Shown here: positions 31,693-40,848 of the stretch, piece after piece
How positions within the stretch are numbered: the first letter of the stretch is position 1
Layout: every line of letters begins with the position of its first letter
Assembly: GCA_014656495.1 (NCBI GenBank)
Contig: BNCN01000001.1
Coordinates: 620,001 to 684,000 of the forward strand
Direction: 5' to 3'
Origin: Comamonas sp. KCTC 72670
GTDB lineage: Bacteria; Myxococcota; Myxococcia; Myxococcales; Myxococcaceae
Length of the DNA stretch: 64,000 nucleotides
Program-made: the position numbers and the translations under genes
Notes under the pieces: model-generated
The model's database searches: none
What the model was told of the DNA's origin: nothing
The model's input: the letters and a program-made list of their open reading frames with translations, nothing else

Positions 31693-32421
31693 TCAGCCCT
31701 CCCGAACTTCGAGTTCCTCGAACCTCACGCCATCCAACTCCAAACGCGTCACGGCTTCGACGAATCGCTCGCTCACGATGACAGTTGCCCAGCCTTGCCG
31801 GTGCCGAAACACGTCCCGGTCCTCCGGAAGCGAAGCGGCATCCAGGATGAGGGTGCGCGGCCAATCCTCCTTCCGCGCACCACACGTCAGGCACGGCGGC
31901 TCTCGCACCGCGGGCAGGCAGTCACGATGCAGCAGGCCGTGAAGCTCCAGCTGCAACTGGAGCAACGCGGGAGCCTGCTTCCCGCGAAAACGAATGGTGA
32001 CGGGACAGCCTTCGAGCCCCTTCACCCCTGCGGCGACCAGCCCGCCCAATGACGCCTGTTGGACGAACAGGGAGGCGGCGTCCGACAGGAAGAGCGAACC
32101 AAACCGGCCTGAGCCCTTTCCTTCGCAGGGCCCCAACTGGGCGCCGGGCTCCAGCAGTGCCCACGAAGGCGCCAAAGGCGCGACGAGCGCCTGTAGGCGC
32201 GAGAACTCCTCCCGAGATACCGGCCAGGGGTCGGACAACTTCTCCAACTCCGTGCGGGGCAGACTGGAGAGGTCCACACACGGGTAGGACAACCAAGGGG
32301 AGCCGCCACCCGCGTGACAGCGCGAACAGGGCTCTACCCCCGGCAGGCACCACTTGTTCACCGCATCCAATGAGCCCGTGTAGGCGGACGCTGTGTCTTG
32401 ATGAACTCGGTAGAACTTCAA
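31693..32421 (-). CDS. Double-CXXCG motif family protein (TIGR02264), likely SitI-type immunity protein
   Basis: 242 residues from a TTG start preceded by GAGGAA. The two cysteine motifs are visible: C-S-R-C near residue 32 (EPCSRCHAGGG) and C-L-T-C-G near 177 (PPCLTCGARKEDW). These define a paralogous family known from Myxococcus. Members next to TIGR02269 lipoproteins have been described as immunity proteins of the SitA/SitI outer-membrane-exchange toxin systems. It starts 27 bp after the toxin-like gene's stop, so the pair is one operon. Base composition in this 1.5 kb looks more A/T-rich than its neighbours. No signal peptide is seen, consistent with cytosolic immunity. Confidence 0.82.
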   Translation of the reverse strand: MKFYRVHQDTASAYTGSLDAVNKWCLPGVEPCSRCHAGGGSPWLSYPCVDLSSLPRTELEKLSDPWPVSREEFSRLQALVAPLAPSWALLEPGAQLGPCEGKGSGRFGSLFLSDAASLFVQQASLGGLVAAGVKGLEGCPVTIRFRGKQAPALLQLQLELHGLLHRDCLPAVREPPCLTCGARKEDWPRTLILDAASLPEDRDVFRHRQGWATVIVSERFVEAVTRLELDGVRFEELEVREG

Positions 32422-32448
32422 GGTTCCTCGCGTGGCGAGTCTCCGGCC

Positions 32449-33162
32449 TCAGGGAGCTCGAATGGAAGGCACCGACTGATACGGCGCGAGCGGCGCATTG
32501 TAAGGCACGACAGGCCCCGTCAATTCGAAGCGGAAGATCAACTCAACCGCTTTGCGATGCAGCTCCTCGGAGGTCAAAGCGCGCCCCTGCGTCCGGTCTC
32601 GATAGTCCCTCCAAGCTTGATTCCACATCCCACCTCGCCCCTTTCCACTGTGAAGCTGGCGGTGAATGTGCTCAGGAATCAGGATGGTGAACTTGTGAAT
32701 GTCCACGCCGTGCGAGCGGAACCATCGCGCGAGCTCCGGCTGCTGCGGAAACAAATGATGGTGCACGAGCTTCCCGGGACCTCGCGGAAGCGCGGGCACG
32801 AAGCCCTCCCGGTACCGGAAATGAAACGTCATCCGGGGCCGCGCACCAGCGCGAACTCCGAGGTTCCTCCATTGACGAAAGGGCGGAGCACCACGAGCGG
32901 GTGGCCGGTAAACGTTGGCCAGGACCGGCGTGAAGCCCATTGAGGCCCGCCCGTCCACCACCACGTCGCCGCAATCGAACAAGGCACAATCCCCGCCCTC
33001 GCAGGCAAGGACGACGCACTCGCCTTCGTCCGAGCGGTCACACTCGAGCGCGGAGAGCGGGCCTCCGCGTGCGCCAGGAACGGGCGCCGTCGCGGCACAG
33101 CCAGGCAACCCTCCGCACATCCACGCCAACAGCCATAACCATCCGAGGCGCGAGAAGCCCAT
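32449..33162 (-). CDS. TIGR02269 family lipoprotein, predicted SitA-type nuclease toxin
   Basis: 237 residues with a lipoprotein signal: hydrophobic LGWLWLLAWMCGG then LPGC (Cys22). A Cys-rich middle (residues 41-64: C..C..C..C..C) follows. The C-terminal part carries a histidine-rich block: HHH at 134-136, H156, H165/H167, H171, then W180-N181 and W184. This His/Asn layout resembles HHH/AHH-type HNH-nuclease toxin tips. In Myxococcus, TIGR02269 lipoproteins are polymorphic toxins passed between cells by TraA/B outer membrane exchange and used for kin discrimination. Toxicity here is inferred. The downstream gene is the expected immunity protein. Confidence 0.8.
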   Translation of the reverse strand: MGFSRLGWLWLLAWMCGGLPGCAATAPVPGARGGPLSALECDRSDEGECVVLACEGGDCALFDCGDVVVDGRASMGFTPVLANVYRPPARGAPPFRQWRNLGVRAGARPRMTFHFRYREGFVPALPRGPGKLVHHHLFPQQPELARWFRSHGVDIHKFTILIPEHIHRQLHSGKGRGGMWNQAWRDYRDRTQGRALTSEELHRKAVELIFRFELTGPVVPYNAPLAPYQSVPSIRAP

Positions 33163-33230
33163 AGGCCAGTCAATGTACTGAGACTGGCCGAAGCTCGACT
33201 CAAGAATCCTGCCTCAACGACGCGGACGGC

Positions 33231-36200
33231 TCAGCCGAACTCCACCACCCGCATGCCGAACAGGCGGTCCACCGCGAGGAGCAGGTCGTCGTTCACCTGC
33301 ACCTTGATGGACGTATTGCCGATGAGCGCCTCGCCCTCGCCCTTGAAGAGCACGCTCACGGCCACGGGCGTGGCGCCGGCGTACTTCTTCGCCAGCTCGT
33401 GCAGCTTCGCCACCCGCTCCTCCGTGAGCAGGTCCGCCGGCACGCGCAACTCCAGGCGCTTGGTGCGCTTCTCACGCACGGCCTTGAGGCTCTGGATGTC
33501 ATCGACGATGAGCTCCGGCGTGGGCGAGTCCTCGTCACGCTGGCTGATCTGCACCGTGCCGGACACCAGGATGGGGTCATCCGACTTGAGCAGGTGCTCC
33601 CAGTGCTCGAAGCCCGGCTTGGGGCCCTGCTTCGCCCACTTGCCGTCCTTGCCCATCACGTTGCGCACGCCGTCCTTGCCCGGGAAGCACACCAGCTCGA
33701 TGGAGCCGGACAAGTCCTCAATCGTCACCCACGCCATGCGCTTGCCCGTCTTCGTGGGCCGCTCGCGCAGCACCGTGACGATGCCCGCCACCGTGAGCTT
33801 GTCGTCCTTGCGCGCGCGCTGCACCGCGGTGATGGGCCGCGAGTAGCGCTTCAACTCCTTGTCGTACTGGTGCAGCGGATGGCCGGACACGTAGAAGCCA
33901 ATCGCCTCCTTCTCCAGCGACAGCCGCTCCTTCTCCGACCAGTCCTCCACCTCGACGTAGTCGTCCTTCAGCCCGCCGCCACCGCTCGAGGACGGACCGG
34001 CCAGCATGCCGAACAGCGAGCTCTGCCCCGCGGCCTTGTCCTTCTGGCTGGCCGAGCCGCGGTTCATCGCCTTCTCGATGGTGTCGAAGATCTGCCGGCG
34101 CGAGCGCTTCTCGAAGTCGAAGGCGCCCGCCTTCACCAGCGCTTCCATCACCTTCCGGTTCACCTTGCGGCTGTCCACGCGCTCGCAGAAGTCGAACAGG
34201 CTCTTGAAGGGGCCGTCCTTGCGCGCCTCCAGGATGGACTCGATGGCGCCCTCGCCCACGCCCTTGATGGCGCCCAGGCCGAAGCGAATCTTCCCCTCCA
34301 CCGCGCCGAACTCCATGTCGGACTGATTCACGTCCGGCGGCAGCACCTCGAGGCCCGACTCGCGCGCCTCGCCGATGTGCTTCACCACCTTGTCCGTGTT
34401 GTCCTTCTCGCTGGAGAGAAGGGCCGCCATGAACTCGCAGGGGTAGTGCGCCTTCAGCCAGGCCGTGTGGATGGTGACCAGGCCGTAGGCCGCCGAGTGG
34501 CTCTTGTTGAAGCCGTACTCGGCGAACTTCTCCATCAGGTCGAAGATTTCACCGGCGACCTTGAGGTCGACGTTGTTCTTCGCGCAGCCCTCGAGGAAGC
34601 CGGCCCGCTCGGCCTGCATGACCTCGGCCTTCTTCTTGCCCATGGCGCGGCGAAGCAGGTCCGCGCGGCCCAGGGTGTAGCCACCCAGGACCTGCGAAAT
34701 CTGCATCACCTGCTCCTGGTACACGATGACGCCGTAGGTGTCCTTGAGCACCGGCTCCAGCGCGGGGTGCGGATACGCCACCTTCTCCCGGCCGTGCTTG
34801 CGGTTGATGAAGACGTCCACCATGCCGGAGTCCAGCGGCCCCGGGCGGTAGAGCGCGCCGGCGGCGATGACGTCTTCGAAGCAGTTCGGCTTGAGCTTCA
34901 CGACCATTTCCGTGAAGCCGCTGGACTCCATCTGGAAGACGCCGGCCGTGTCGCCCTTGGCCATCAACTCCCAGGTCTTCTCGTCGTTGAGCGGAATCTC
35001 GTGCCGCGGGATGTCCTTGTCGTGGTTGCGCTTCACCAGGTCCAGCGCGTGCTGAATCACCGTGAGCGTCTTCAGACCGAGGAAGTCGAACTTCACCAGG
35101 CCGGCCGCCTCCACCTCGTCCTTGGCGAACTGGGTGATGAGCGTCTTTTCACCCGGCGGCTGGTAGACGGGCACGAACTCCCACAGGGGCTTGTCGGCGA
35201 TGACCACGCCGGCGGCGTGCATGCCGGGCTGGCGGTGCAGGCCCTCCAGCGCGAGCGCGATCTCGAGCACGTCCTTCGTGGTGACGGGCTTGCCCTCCAC
35301 CTCACCGATGTTGGAGGGCGTCTCCATCATCTCCTTGAGGCGAGGCTCCATCTCGATGGCCTCCTTCAAGGTGATGTTGAGCACCTCCGGCACCAGCTTC
35401 GCGATGCGGTCACCTTCGCTGAAGGGCAGCGCGAACACGCGGCACACGTCGCGCAGCACGCTCTTCGCCTTGAGCGAGCCGAAGGTGATGATCTGCCCCA
35501 CGTTCATCTCGCCGTACTTCCGGCCGACGTACTGGATGACCTCGTCCCGGCGGTCCTGGCAGAAGTCGATATCGAAGTCGGGCATCGACACGCGTTCCGG
35601 GTTCAGGAAGCGCTCGAAGAGGAGGTTGTACGGGATGGGGTCCACGTCGGTGATGCGCAGCGCGTACGCGACGAGGCTGCCCGCGCCGGAGCCACGGCCC
35701 GGCCCCACGGGGATGTTCATCTTCTTCGCCCAGTTGATGAAGTCCTGGACGATGAGGAAGTAGCCGCTGAACCCCATCTTCTGGATGACGCCAATCTCCA
35801 GCGCCAGCCGCGCCTGGTACTGCTCGCGGTCGATGGGATAGGTGACGGTGGCCGCCAGCTCCTTGAAGCGCTCGCGCAGGCCCTCGTAGGCCAGCTCCGC
35901 CATGAAGCTGTCCGGCGTGTGGCTGTCGGGCACCTTGAAGGTGGGCAGCATGGGCTTGCCCAGCTTCAGCTCCAGGTTGCACTGCTCGGCGATGCGCTGG
36001 GTGTTGTGGACGGCCTCGGGCGTGTCCTTGAAGAACTCCAGCATCTCCGTGGGGCTGGTGACGTAGAGCTTGTCCGTGGAGTGCTTCATGCGCTTGCCGT
36101 CCGCCAGCGTCTTGCCGCTGGCGATGCACATGAGCAGCTCGTGCGCCCGCGCGTCCTCGCGCTTGATGTAGTGCGCGTCCGCGGTGGCGCACAGCGGGAT

Positions 36201-36785
36201 GTCCAGGTCGCGCGAGAGCTGGAAGAGGTTCTCGTTCGCCTTGTCCTGCTCCGGCATCCCGTTGGACTGCACTTCGAGGAAGAAGTGCCCGGGCTCGAAG
36301 ATGTCCTTGTACTCCTGCGCGGCGCGGCGGGCGTGGTCCATGTCGCCGCGGAAGCACGCGCTGGTGATTTCACCGCCCAGGCACGCGGTGAGCGCGAAGA
36401 GGCCCTTGCTGTGCTCGGCCAGCACCTTCTTGTCGATGCGCGGGTGGTAGTAGAACCCGTGCATGTACGCGGTGGAGGACAGGTAGCGCAGGTTGGCGTA
36501 ACCCTCCGCGTTCTTCGCCACCAGGATGAGGTGGTGGGAGACCTTCTCGGAGCGGTCCTCGCGGCCCTTCGGGCCTGCGACGTAGGCCTCCATGCCCAGG
36601 ATGGGCTTGATGCCCGCGTCCTTCGCCTTCTTGTAGAAGTCGATGGCGCCGAACATGTTGCCGTGGTCCGTCACGGCGACGCTGCTCATCCCCTTCTCCT
36701 TCACCGTCTTGATGAGGTCCTTCATCCGAATCGCCCCGTCGAGGAGCGAGTAGAGGGTGTGCAGATGGAGGTGGGTAAAGGACAT
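33231..36785 (-). CDS. dnaE: DNA polymerase III subunit alpha
   Basis: 1,184 residues, typical for DnaE1. The N-terminal PHP domain begins FTHLHLHTLYSLLDGAI. The palm carries the catalytic Asp pair in MPDFDIDFCQDRRDEV (about residues 399-403), with the third Asp in KFDFLGLKTL. The tandem HhH and C-terminal OB-fold region (LTVAGIVTVLRERPTKTGK) follow. It is the replicative polymerase of the chromosome, and a core gene that anchors this region against the accessory genes beside it. It starts with ATG at 36783-36785. Confidence 0.98.
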   Translation of the reverse strand: MSFTHLHLHTLYSLLDGAIRMKDLIKTVKEKGMSSVAVTDHGNMFGAIDFYKKAKDAGIKPILGMEAYVAGPKGREDRSEKVSHHLILVAKNAEGYANLRYLSSTAYMHGFYYHPRIDKKVLAEHSKGLFALTACLGGEITSACFRGDMDHARRAAQEYKDIFEPGHFFLEVQSNGMPEQDKANENLFQLSRDLDIPLCATADAHYIKREDARAHELLMCIASGKTLADGKRMKHSTDKLYVTSPTEMLEFFKDTPEAVHNTQRIAEQCNLELKLGKPMLPTFKVPDSHTPDSFMAELAYEGLRERFKELAATVTYPIDREQYQARLALEIGVIQKMGFSGYFLIVQDFINWAKKMNIPVGPGRGSGAGSLVAYALRITDVDPIPYNLLFERFLNPERVSMPDFDIDFCQDRRDEVIQYVGRKYGEMNVGQIITFGSLKAKSVLRDVCRVFALPFSEGDRIAKLVPEVLNITLKEAIEMEPRLKEMMETPSNIGEVEGKPVTTKDVLEIALALEGLHRQPGMHAAGVVIADKPLWEFVPVYQPPGEKTLITQFAKDEVEAAGLVKFDFLGLKTLTVIQHALDLVKRNHDKDIPRHEIPLNDEKTWELMAKGDTAGVFQMESSGFTEMVVKLKPNCFEDVIAAGALYRPGPLDSGMVDVFINRKHGREKVAYPHPALEPVLKDTYGVIVYQEQVMQISQVLGGYTLGRADLLRRAMGKKKAEVMQAERAGFLEGCAKNNVDLKVAGEIFDLMEKFAEYGFNKSHSAAYGLVTIHTAWLKAHYPCEFMAALLSSEKDNTDKVVKHIGEARESGLEVLPPDVNQSDMEFGAVEGKIRFGLGAIKGVGEGAIESILEARKDGPFKSLFDFCERVDSRKVNRKVMEALVKAGAFDFEKRSRRQIFDTIEKAMNRGSASQKDKAAGQSSLFGMLAGPSSSGGGGLKDDYVEVEDWSEKERLSLEKEAIGFYVSGHPLHQYDKELKRYSRPITAVQRARKDDKLTVAGIVTVLRERPTKTGKRMAWVTIEDLSGSIELVCFPGKDGVRNVMGKDGKWAKQGPKPGFEHWEHLLKSDDPILVSGTVQISQRDEDSPTPELIVDDIQSLKAVREKRTKRLELRVPADLLTEERVAKLHELAKKYAGATPVAVSVLFKGEGEALIGNTSIKVQVNDDLLLAVDRLFGMRVVEFG

Positions 36786-37203
36786 GGGTGCGTTCCGCTC
36801 CTGGAGGCCGGGGGGCAGTACAGTACGGCCGTGGTAGCACGCCCGCTACTCCGCGAACGCAGCTTCGTCGCCGTCACGGACGAGGCCGGAAAATCGGCCC
36901 TTTGCGACGTTCCGCCCCAGGCGGAAGACCCCTGGGGAAGCCTAACGACCCCGCTGCCCCACCGCCCGTCTCCGTGGAAGTCACGATGCGTCTTCCCACG
37001 GGGCCCCGGCGCCACCTCCCAGCCCCCTTCCCTGGCGACCAGGCGGGCTCCCCACATGCCCTCGGCGTGAGGCGCCCGTGACGCCAGCGGGCGCGCCCGG
37101 CCCGCGCTTCATACTTCTTCACGCCTCGTACAAGTGGCGACAACGCCGGCCCTGCAGATTGGCCACTGTCGCGAACCACCCCTTCGAAAAAGGAAGTGCC
37201 CTC
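36786..37203. other. Divergent intergenic region between dnaE and the Spy-like gene
   Basis: About 420 bp have no supported gene. They must hold the promoters for dnaE (leftward) and the Spy-like gene (rightward). I see no consensus -35/-10, sigma-54 element or clear operator in it. Confidence 0.5.
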
Positions 37204-37647
37204 ATGATGAAGAGACTCGCCGTCGCCGGTTCCGCGCTGCTCGCCGTCGCCCTGCTCAGCGGCTTCGCGTTCCGCTCCGGCCCTCGCTGGGGCAAGGACC
37301 CCGAGCGCATCAAGCAGATGGTGACCTGGAAGCTCGACGACAAGCTGGACACGCTGGACGCCACCGAGCCGCAGCGCAAGTCCATCCACGCCGTGAAGGA
37401 CCGGCTGTTCACCGACGGCGTGCAGGTGATGGAGGACCAGCGCGCCGCGCGCGACGAGGCCTTCCAGCAGCTCGCGTCGGACACGCCGGACCGGCAGAAG
37501 CTGCACGCCCTGGTGGATGCGCGCATCGAGGCCATGCGCGCCTTCGCTCACAAGGCGACGGATGCCGCCCTGGAGGTCCACGGCACGTTGACGCCCGCGC
37601 AGCGCAAGGAGCTGGCCGACGAGTTCCGCGCGCGCATGGGCCAGTAG
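37204..37647 (+). CDS. Spy/CpxP-like periplasmic protein
   Basis: 147 residues with a signal or anchor segment (MMKRLAVAGSALLAVALLSGFAF). The mature part is helical and contains the family's L-T-x-x-Q motif as LTPAQRKEL near the C-terminus, with a degenerate first copy (ATEPQRKSI). Spy/CpxP/ZraP proteins are periplasmic chaperones or metal-stress proteins. The motif spacing and size fit, but no regulator or metal gene adjoins. The start has GGAAG 8 nt upstream; ATG 37207 is equally possible. Confidence 0.75.
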   Translation: MMKRLAVAGSALLAVALLSGFAFRSGPRWGKDPERIKQMVTWKLDDKLDTLDATEPQRKSIHAVKDRLFTDGVQVMEDQRAARDEAFQQLASDTPDRQKLHALVDARIEAMRAFAHKATDAALEVHGTLTPAQRKELADEFRARMGQ

Positions 37648-37741
37648 GCCCACCGGGGAGCGCCGTGGCGCGCGGGACAGGTGAGGTGTGAGGTTGCGGG
37701 AAAGGGTGGGCGCGCGGGTGACTCGCGGCTACCTTACCCGT

Positions 37742-38539
37742 GTGAATTACACCGACTACGCCAAGCGGATCCGCGCCCACGGCCACCTCGCGGAGGTCTC
37801 CGAGTACGGACGGGTGACGGAGGGAGACCAGGACTACCCCCTCTTCCGGCTCATCGTGCCGGGAGAACGTTGGCTGGTCATCACCTCCGGCTTCCACGGG
37901 GAGGAGCCCGCGGGGCCGCTGACGCTGGCCGAGCACTTCCCCCAGGTGGCGGCCTACGCCCTGGAGCGCGGCGTGGGCCTGCGCGTCTATCCCTGCATCA
38001 ACCCCTCCGGCTTCGAGGCGGGGACGCGCTACAACCGCAGCGGCGAGAAGCCCAACAACGACTTCCTCCGCTACGAGGTCGCCCCGGGCGAATGGGTGGG
38101 CGAGCTGCACGTGGAGCGGCCCATCCTCCGCTGGGCGCTCTACGATGGAGGCCCCAAGGAGACGCGCGCGATTCGCAACGAGCTGGCGCGATATCCCGCC
38201 CCGGCCGCCGCGCTCGACATCCACCAGGATGACTACCTGGGCGGCGCGTCGACGTACGCGTACACCTTCGGGGACAAGGCCGCGTACCGCCCGTTGGTGG
38301 AGGCCTGCGCGAAGCACGTCTCGGTGGTGCGCAGCCAGAAGGTGGACGACCACAGCTTCACCGACGCGGACGGCCTCATCGAGTACCACGACGGCAGCGT
38401 CACCGACTGGTACTCGCGCCTGGGCGTGCCGTACACCGCCGCGCTGGAGACGACGACGCCCACGCCGTCGGCGGTGTGCGACGCCGTGAACCTCATCTGG
38501 ATTCGCGGCTTCATCGACCTGGCCGCGCGCGGCGGCTGA
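37742..38539 (+). CDS. M14 family zinc carboxypeptidase-like protein
   Basis: 265 residues from GTG at 37742; a GTG at 37688 would add 18. The first zinc-ligand motif is present in SGFHGEEPAGPLT (H-x-x-E). The third His lies in ALDIHQDDY, and the catalytic Glu is in AALETTTP. N-P-S-G-F-E and R-Y-N-R correspond to substrate-binding segments of the carboxypeptidase A/succinylglutamate desuccinylase superfamily. No signal peptide is seen, so it is probably cytosolic. The substrate is unknown. It lies 94 bp after the Spy-like gene, on the same strand. Confidence 0.82.
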   Translation: MNYTDYAKRIRAHGHLAEVSEYGRVTEGDQDYPLFRLIVPGERWLVITSGFHGEEPAGPLTLAEHFPQVAAYALERGVGLRVYPCINPSGFEAGTRYNRSGEKPNNDFLRYEVAPGEWVGELHVERPILRWALYDGGPKETRAIRNELARYPAPAAALDIHQDDYLGGASTYAYTFGDKAAYRPLVEACAKHVSVVRSQKVDDHSFTDADGLIEYHDGSVTDWYSRLGVPYTAALETTTPTPSAVCDAVNLIWIRGFIDLAARGG

Positions 38540-38569
38540 AGTCGCGACGGGCGCCCGCGTGCATCGAGT

Positions 38570-39775
38570 TCAGGGCGCTCGCGCGTTGCCCACCCGGCGG
38601 GACCAAAGCGTGAGCAGGTTGCGGACCACCGCCCCATCCGGAACCTCCGCGCTGGGCGGCACGTCCACCTGGATGCCCTGCGCCTCCATGCGCAGGAAGG
38701 GGCTCTCCGCATCCTCGGCCCGCATGGGCACCGTCGGGTCCGCGGGCCGGAAGCCGTAGGCCAGGGCGCGCTGCTGCACGGGCCGGCTGCGCAGGTAGCG
38801 AAGCCACTCCAGCGCGGCCTCCCGCTGCCGGGGCAACACCCACTCGCCCTGCAACACCGCCGCGGGATGGTCGCTCCAGAAGGTGAGCGGCGGGTAGAGC
38901 ACCCTCAGCGCGCCCCACGGCCCCTCCGGCTGGGAGAGCTGCGCGATGGCCAGGTTCTCGTAGACGACCGCGACGTCGTAGCGGGCCGGACCGAAGCGGA
39001 CCATGTCCGCCATCAGCGCGCCGGTCGTCTGCTCGAAGCGCCCCACGCCCCGCTCCAGCGCGCTCAACCACGCCTGGAACCGGGGCTCCAGCAGGTCCGC
39101 CACCGTCAGCCCGCCCTGCTTCCCGTAGAACTCCAGCGCCGCCAGCAGCAGCGCCTGGAGCCCGGAGTTGGAGTGCGTCGGGTTGGTGTGGCCCAGCTTC
39201 ACGAAGCCCCACTCCGGCTTGCCGCCCACCGCGGGCCAGCCCCGGTCGCTCGAGACGGCCTCCTGGACGAGCCGCCACGACACGGCGCGGCCCCCACGGG
39301 CTCGCGTCAGCGCCTCCGCCCGGTCCTCCCACGCCACGAACACCAGCGGGGTGACGACCAGCGGTCGCGGCGCGGCGTCACCGTCGGCGGCGAACAGCGG
39401 CTCGCGCGCGGCGTCCGTCGCCCAGTCCGACTCCAGCATCCGCAGCACCGCGCTGTCCGCGGGGCTCCACACGGTGGGCCGCTCACGGCCCTCGAGGATG
39501 GCCTGCGCCGCCTCCAGCGAGCCCCGCCCCACCAGGTTCACGCGGATGAGGGGATGGGCCTTCTGGAAGTCCGCCGCGGCCTCCTCCACCCACGCCTGCT
39601 TCTCCGTGCTGTAGAGGAAGGTGATTTCGGTCCGCACGCCCCTCGGAGGGGAGACGGGCGCGCGCGCCACGGGCCGGGCCTCTCTCGGCCCCTCATGGGC
39701 GCGCCGCGAGGACAGGTAGAGCGCCCCGCCCAACGCCGTGAGCACTCCGATGGTGATGAGGACCGCGGGCTTCAT
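38570..39775 (-). CDS. Extracellular solute-binding protein with N-terminal anchor
   Basis: 401 residues. One N-terminal membrane segment (AVLITIGVLTALGGALYL) is followed by a type-II periplasmic binding fold. ITFLYSTEKQAWVEEAAADFQKAHP, WSPADSAVLRMLES and NPTHSNSGLQALLLA are characteristic of the sulfate/molybdate/iron-binding branch. Such proteins normally feed an ABC transporter, but no permease or ATPase gene is adjacent. Together with the uncleaved-looking anchor, this may mean a sensor or an orphan binding protein. A GTG 12 nt upstream is an alternative start. Confidence 0.78.
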   Translation of the reverse strand: MKPAVLITIGVLTALGGALYLSSRRAHEGPREARPVARAPVSPPRGVRTEITFLYSTEKQAWVEEAAADFQKAHPLIRVNLVGRGSLEAAQAILEGRERPTVWSPADSAVLRMLESDWATDAAREPLFAADGDAAPRPLVVTPLVFVAWEDRAEALTRARGGRAVSWRLVQEAVSSDRGWPAVGGKPEWGFVKLGHTNPTHSNSGLQALLLAALEFYGKQGGLTVADLLEPRFQAWLSALERGVGRFEQTTGALMADMVRFGPARYDVAVVYENLAIAQLSQPEGPWGALRVLYPPLTFWSDHPAAVLQGEWVLPRQREAALEWLRYLRSRPVQQRALAYGFRPADPTVPMRAEDAESPFLRMEAQGIQVDVPPSAEVPDGAVVRNLLTLWSRRVGNARAP

Positions 39776-39944
39776 GTACCGGCTCACACTTCCGCGAAGG
39801 CCTGCTCGGCGCCTGGGACGTCTTGTAGGCAGCCTGAGCGGCGCCGTTCAAGGAGGCGGGCCCTTCAAAGAATCCAGCCCCTTCGCTCGAACCGTTGGCC
39901 GCTGCACGTTTGTTTGAACTCAAAGGACATGCCAGAATGGTGGG

Positions 39945-40793
39945 ATGACGGCAAACATTCGGCGGCTCGTGCTTGCGGGCCTGGGCACGACGGCGCTGAG
40001 CGCGTGCGCGACCAGGCCCGCCCCTCCGGTGGAGCACTACTCCCTGGGCATGTCCCGGGCGGATTACCGGAACTACAAGAAGGCCAAGGCGGACCCCTGC
40101 GCGTCCTCGGAGCCCCGCTGGCTGGCGGACGAGCTGACGACGGTCAACGGGCTGATGGCCCGCTTCCTCCGGGAGACGGAGAACATCGCCAACCTCGAGG
40201 CCCCGGACCACCCCAGGCAGTTGGCGATGATGCGGGAGGCCACCGAGTCGTTGCCGGCGGTCATGGACGTGCACCGCTACACGCTGAACCGGCTGCGGGA
40301 GTGCGGCTTCCGCGACACGGGGGCGTTCCCGGAGATTGCCCGGCGCGGACAGGAGCTGCTGCGCGAGGCCGACGCCCGGCTCGACGACGGACCGAAGGTG
40401 CTGGCGGCGGTGGCGCTGAAGGAAGCGCGCAAGCAGTGGCGCGAGGAGATGCCCGAGCGCGAGGAGTCCGCCCGCCGCACCTGGTGCCCGCCCAAGCCCG
40501 AGATTGGCCAGACGGACCTCTACTACGCGCGGCATGACGTGGATGGCCGCAAGCAGTGGCGGTTCTGTGACGGGCACCTCGTGGAGCAGCGCCCGGATGG
40601 AGAGCCCGTGCTCGTCCAGCCCGACAACCTGACGTGGCGCATGCGCCGCCGCATCAAGCCCCAGTCCTACCTGGACGCGGCGCGGGACTATCCCCTGGCG
40701 GAGATGGACCGGCAGCCGGACAGCGTGCCTGGCTCCGGCCAGGGCGCGGCCAAGAAGTCGAAGCCGTCGACGGACAGCAACGGCCCCGGCTAA
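39945..40793 (+). CDS. Predicted lipoprotein of unknown function
   Basis: 282 residues with a lipoprotein signal (IRRLVLAGLGTTALSAC, lipobox LSAC at about residue 20). The mature part is charged and mostly helical, with scattered cysteines (DPCASSE, RECGFRD, TWCPPKP, WRFCDGH) that could form disulfides. The C-terminal tail is low-complexity (KKSKPSTDSNGPG). I recognise no family. It diverges from the binding protein at 38570-39775. Confidence 0.7.
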   Translation: MTANIRRLVLAGLGTTALSACATRPAPPVEHYSLGMSRADYRNYKKAKADPCASSEPRWLADELTTVNGLMARFLRETENIANLEAPDHPRQLAMMREATESLPAVMDVHRYTLNRLRECGFRDTGAFPEIARRGQELLREADARLDDGPKVLAAVALKEARKQWREEMPEREESARRTWCPPKPEIGQTDLYYARHDVDGRKQWRFCDGHLVEQRPDGEPVLVQPDNLTWRMRRRIKPQSYLDAARDYPLAEMDRQPDSVPGSGQGAAKKSKPSTDSNGPG

Positions 40794-40848
40794 CCGCATG
40801 AGGGAGCGCGTGGGCTTGCCTCACGCGCTCCGCCGAGGCCCCAGACGC

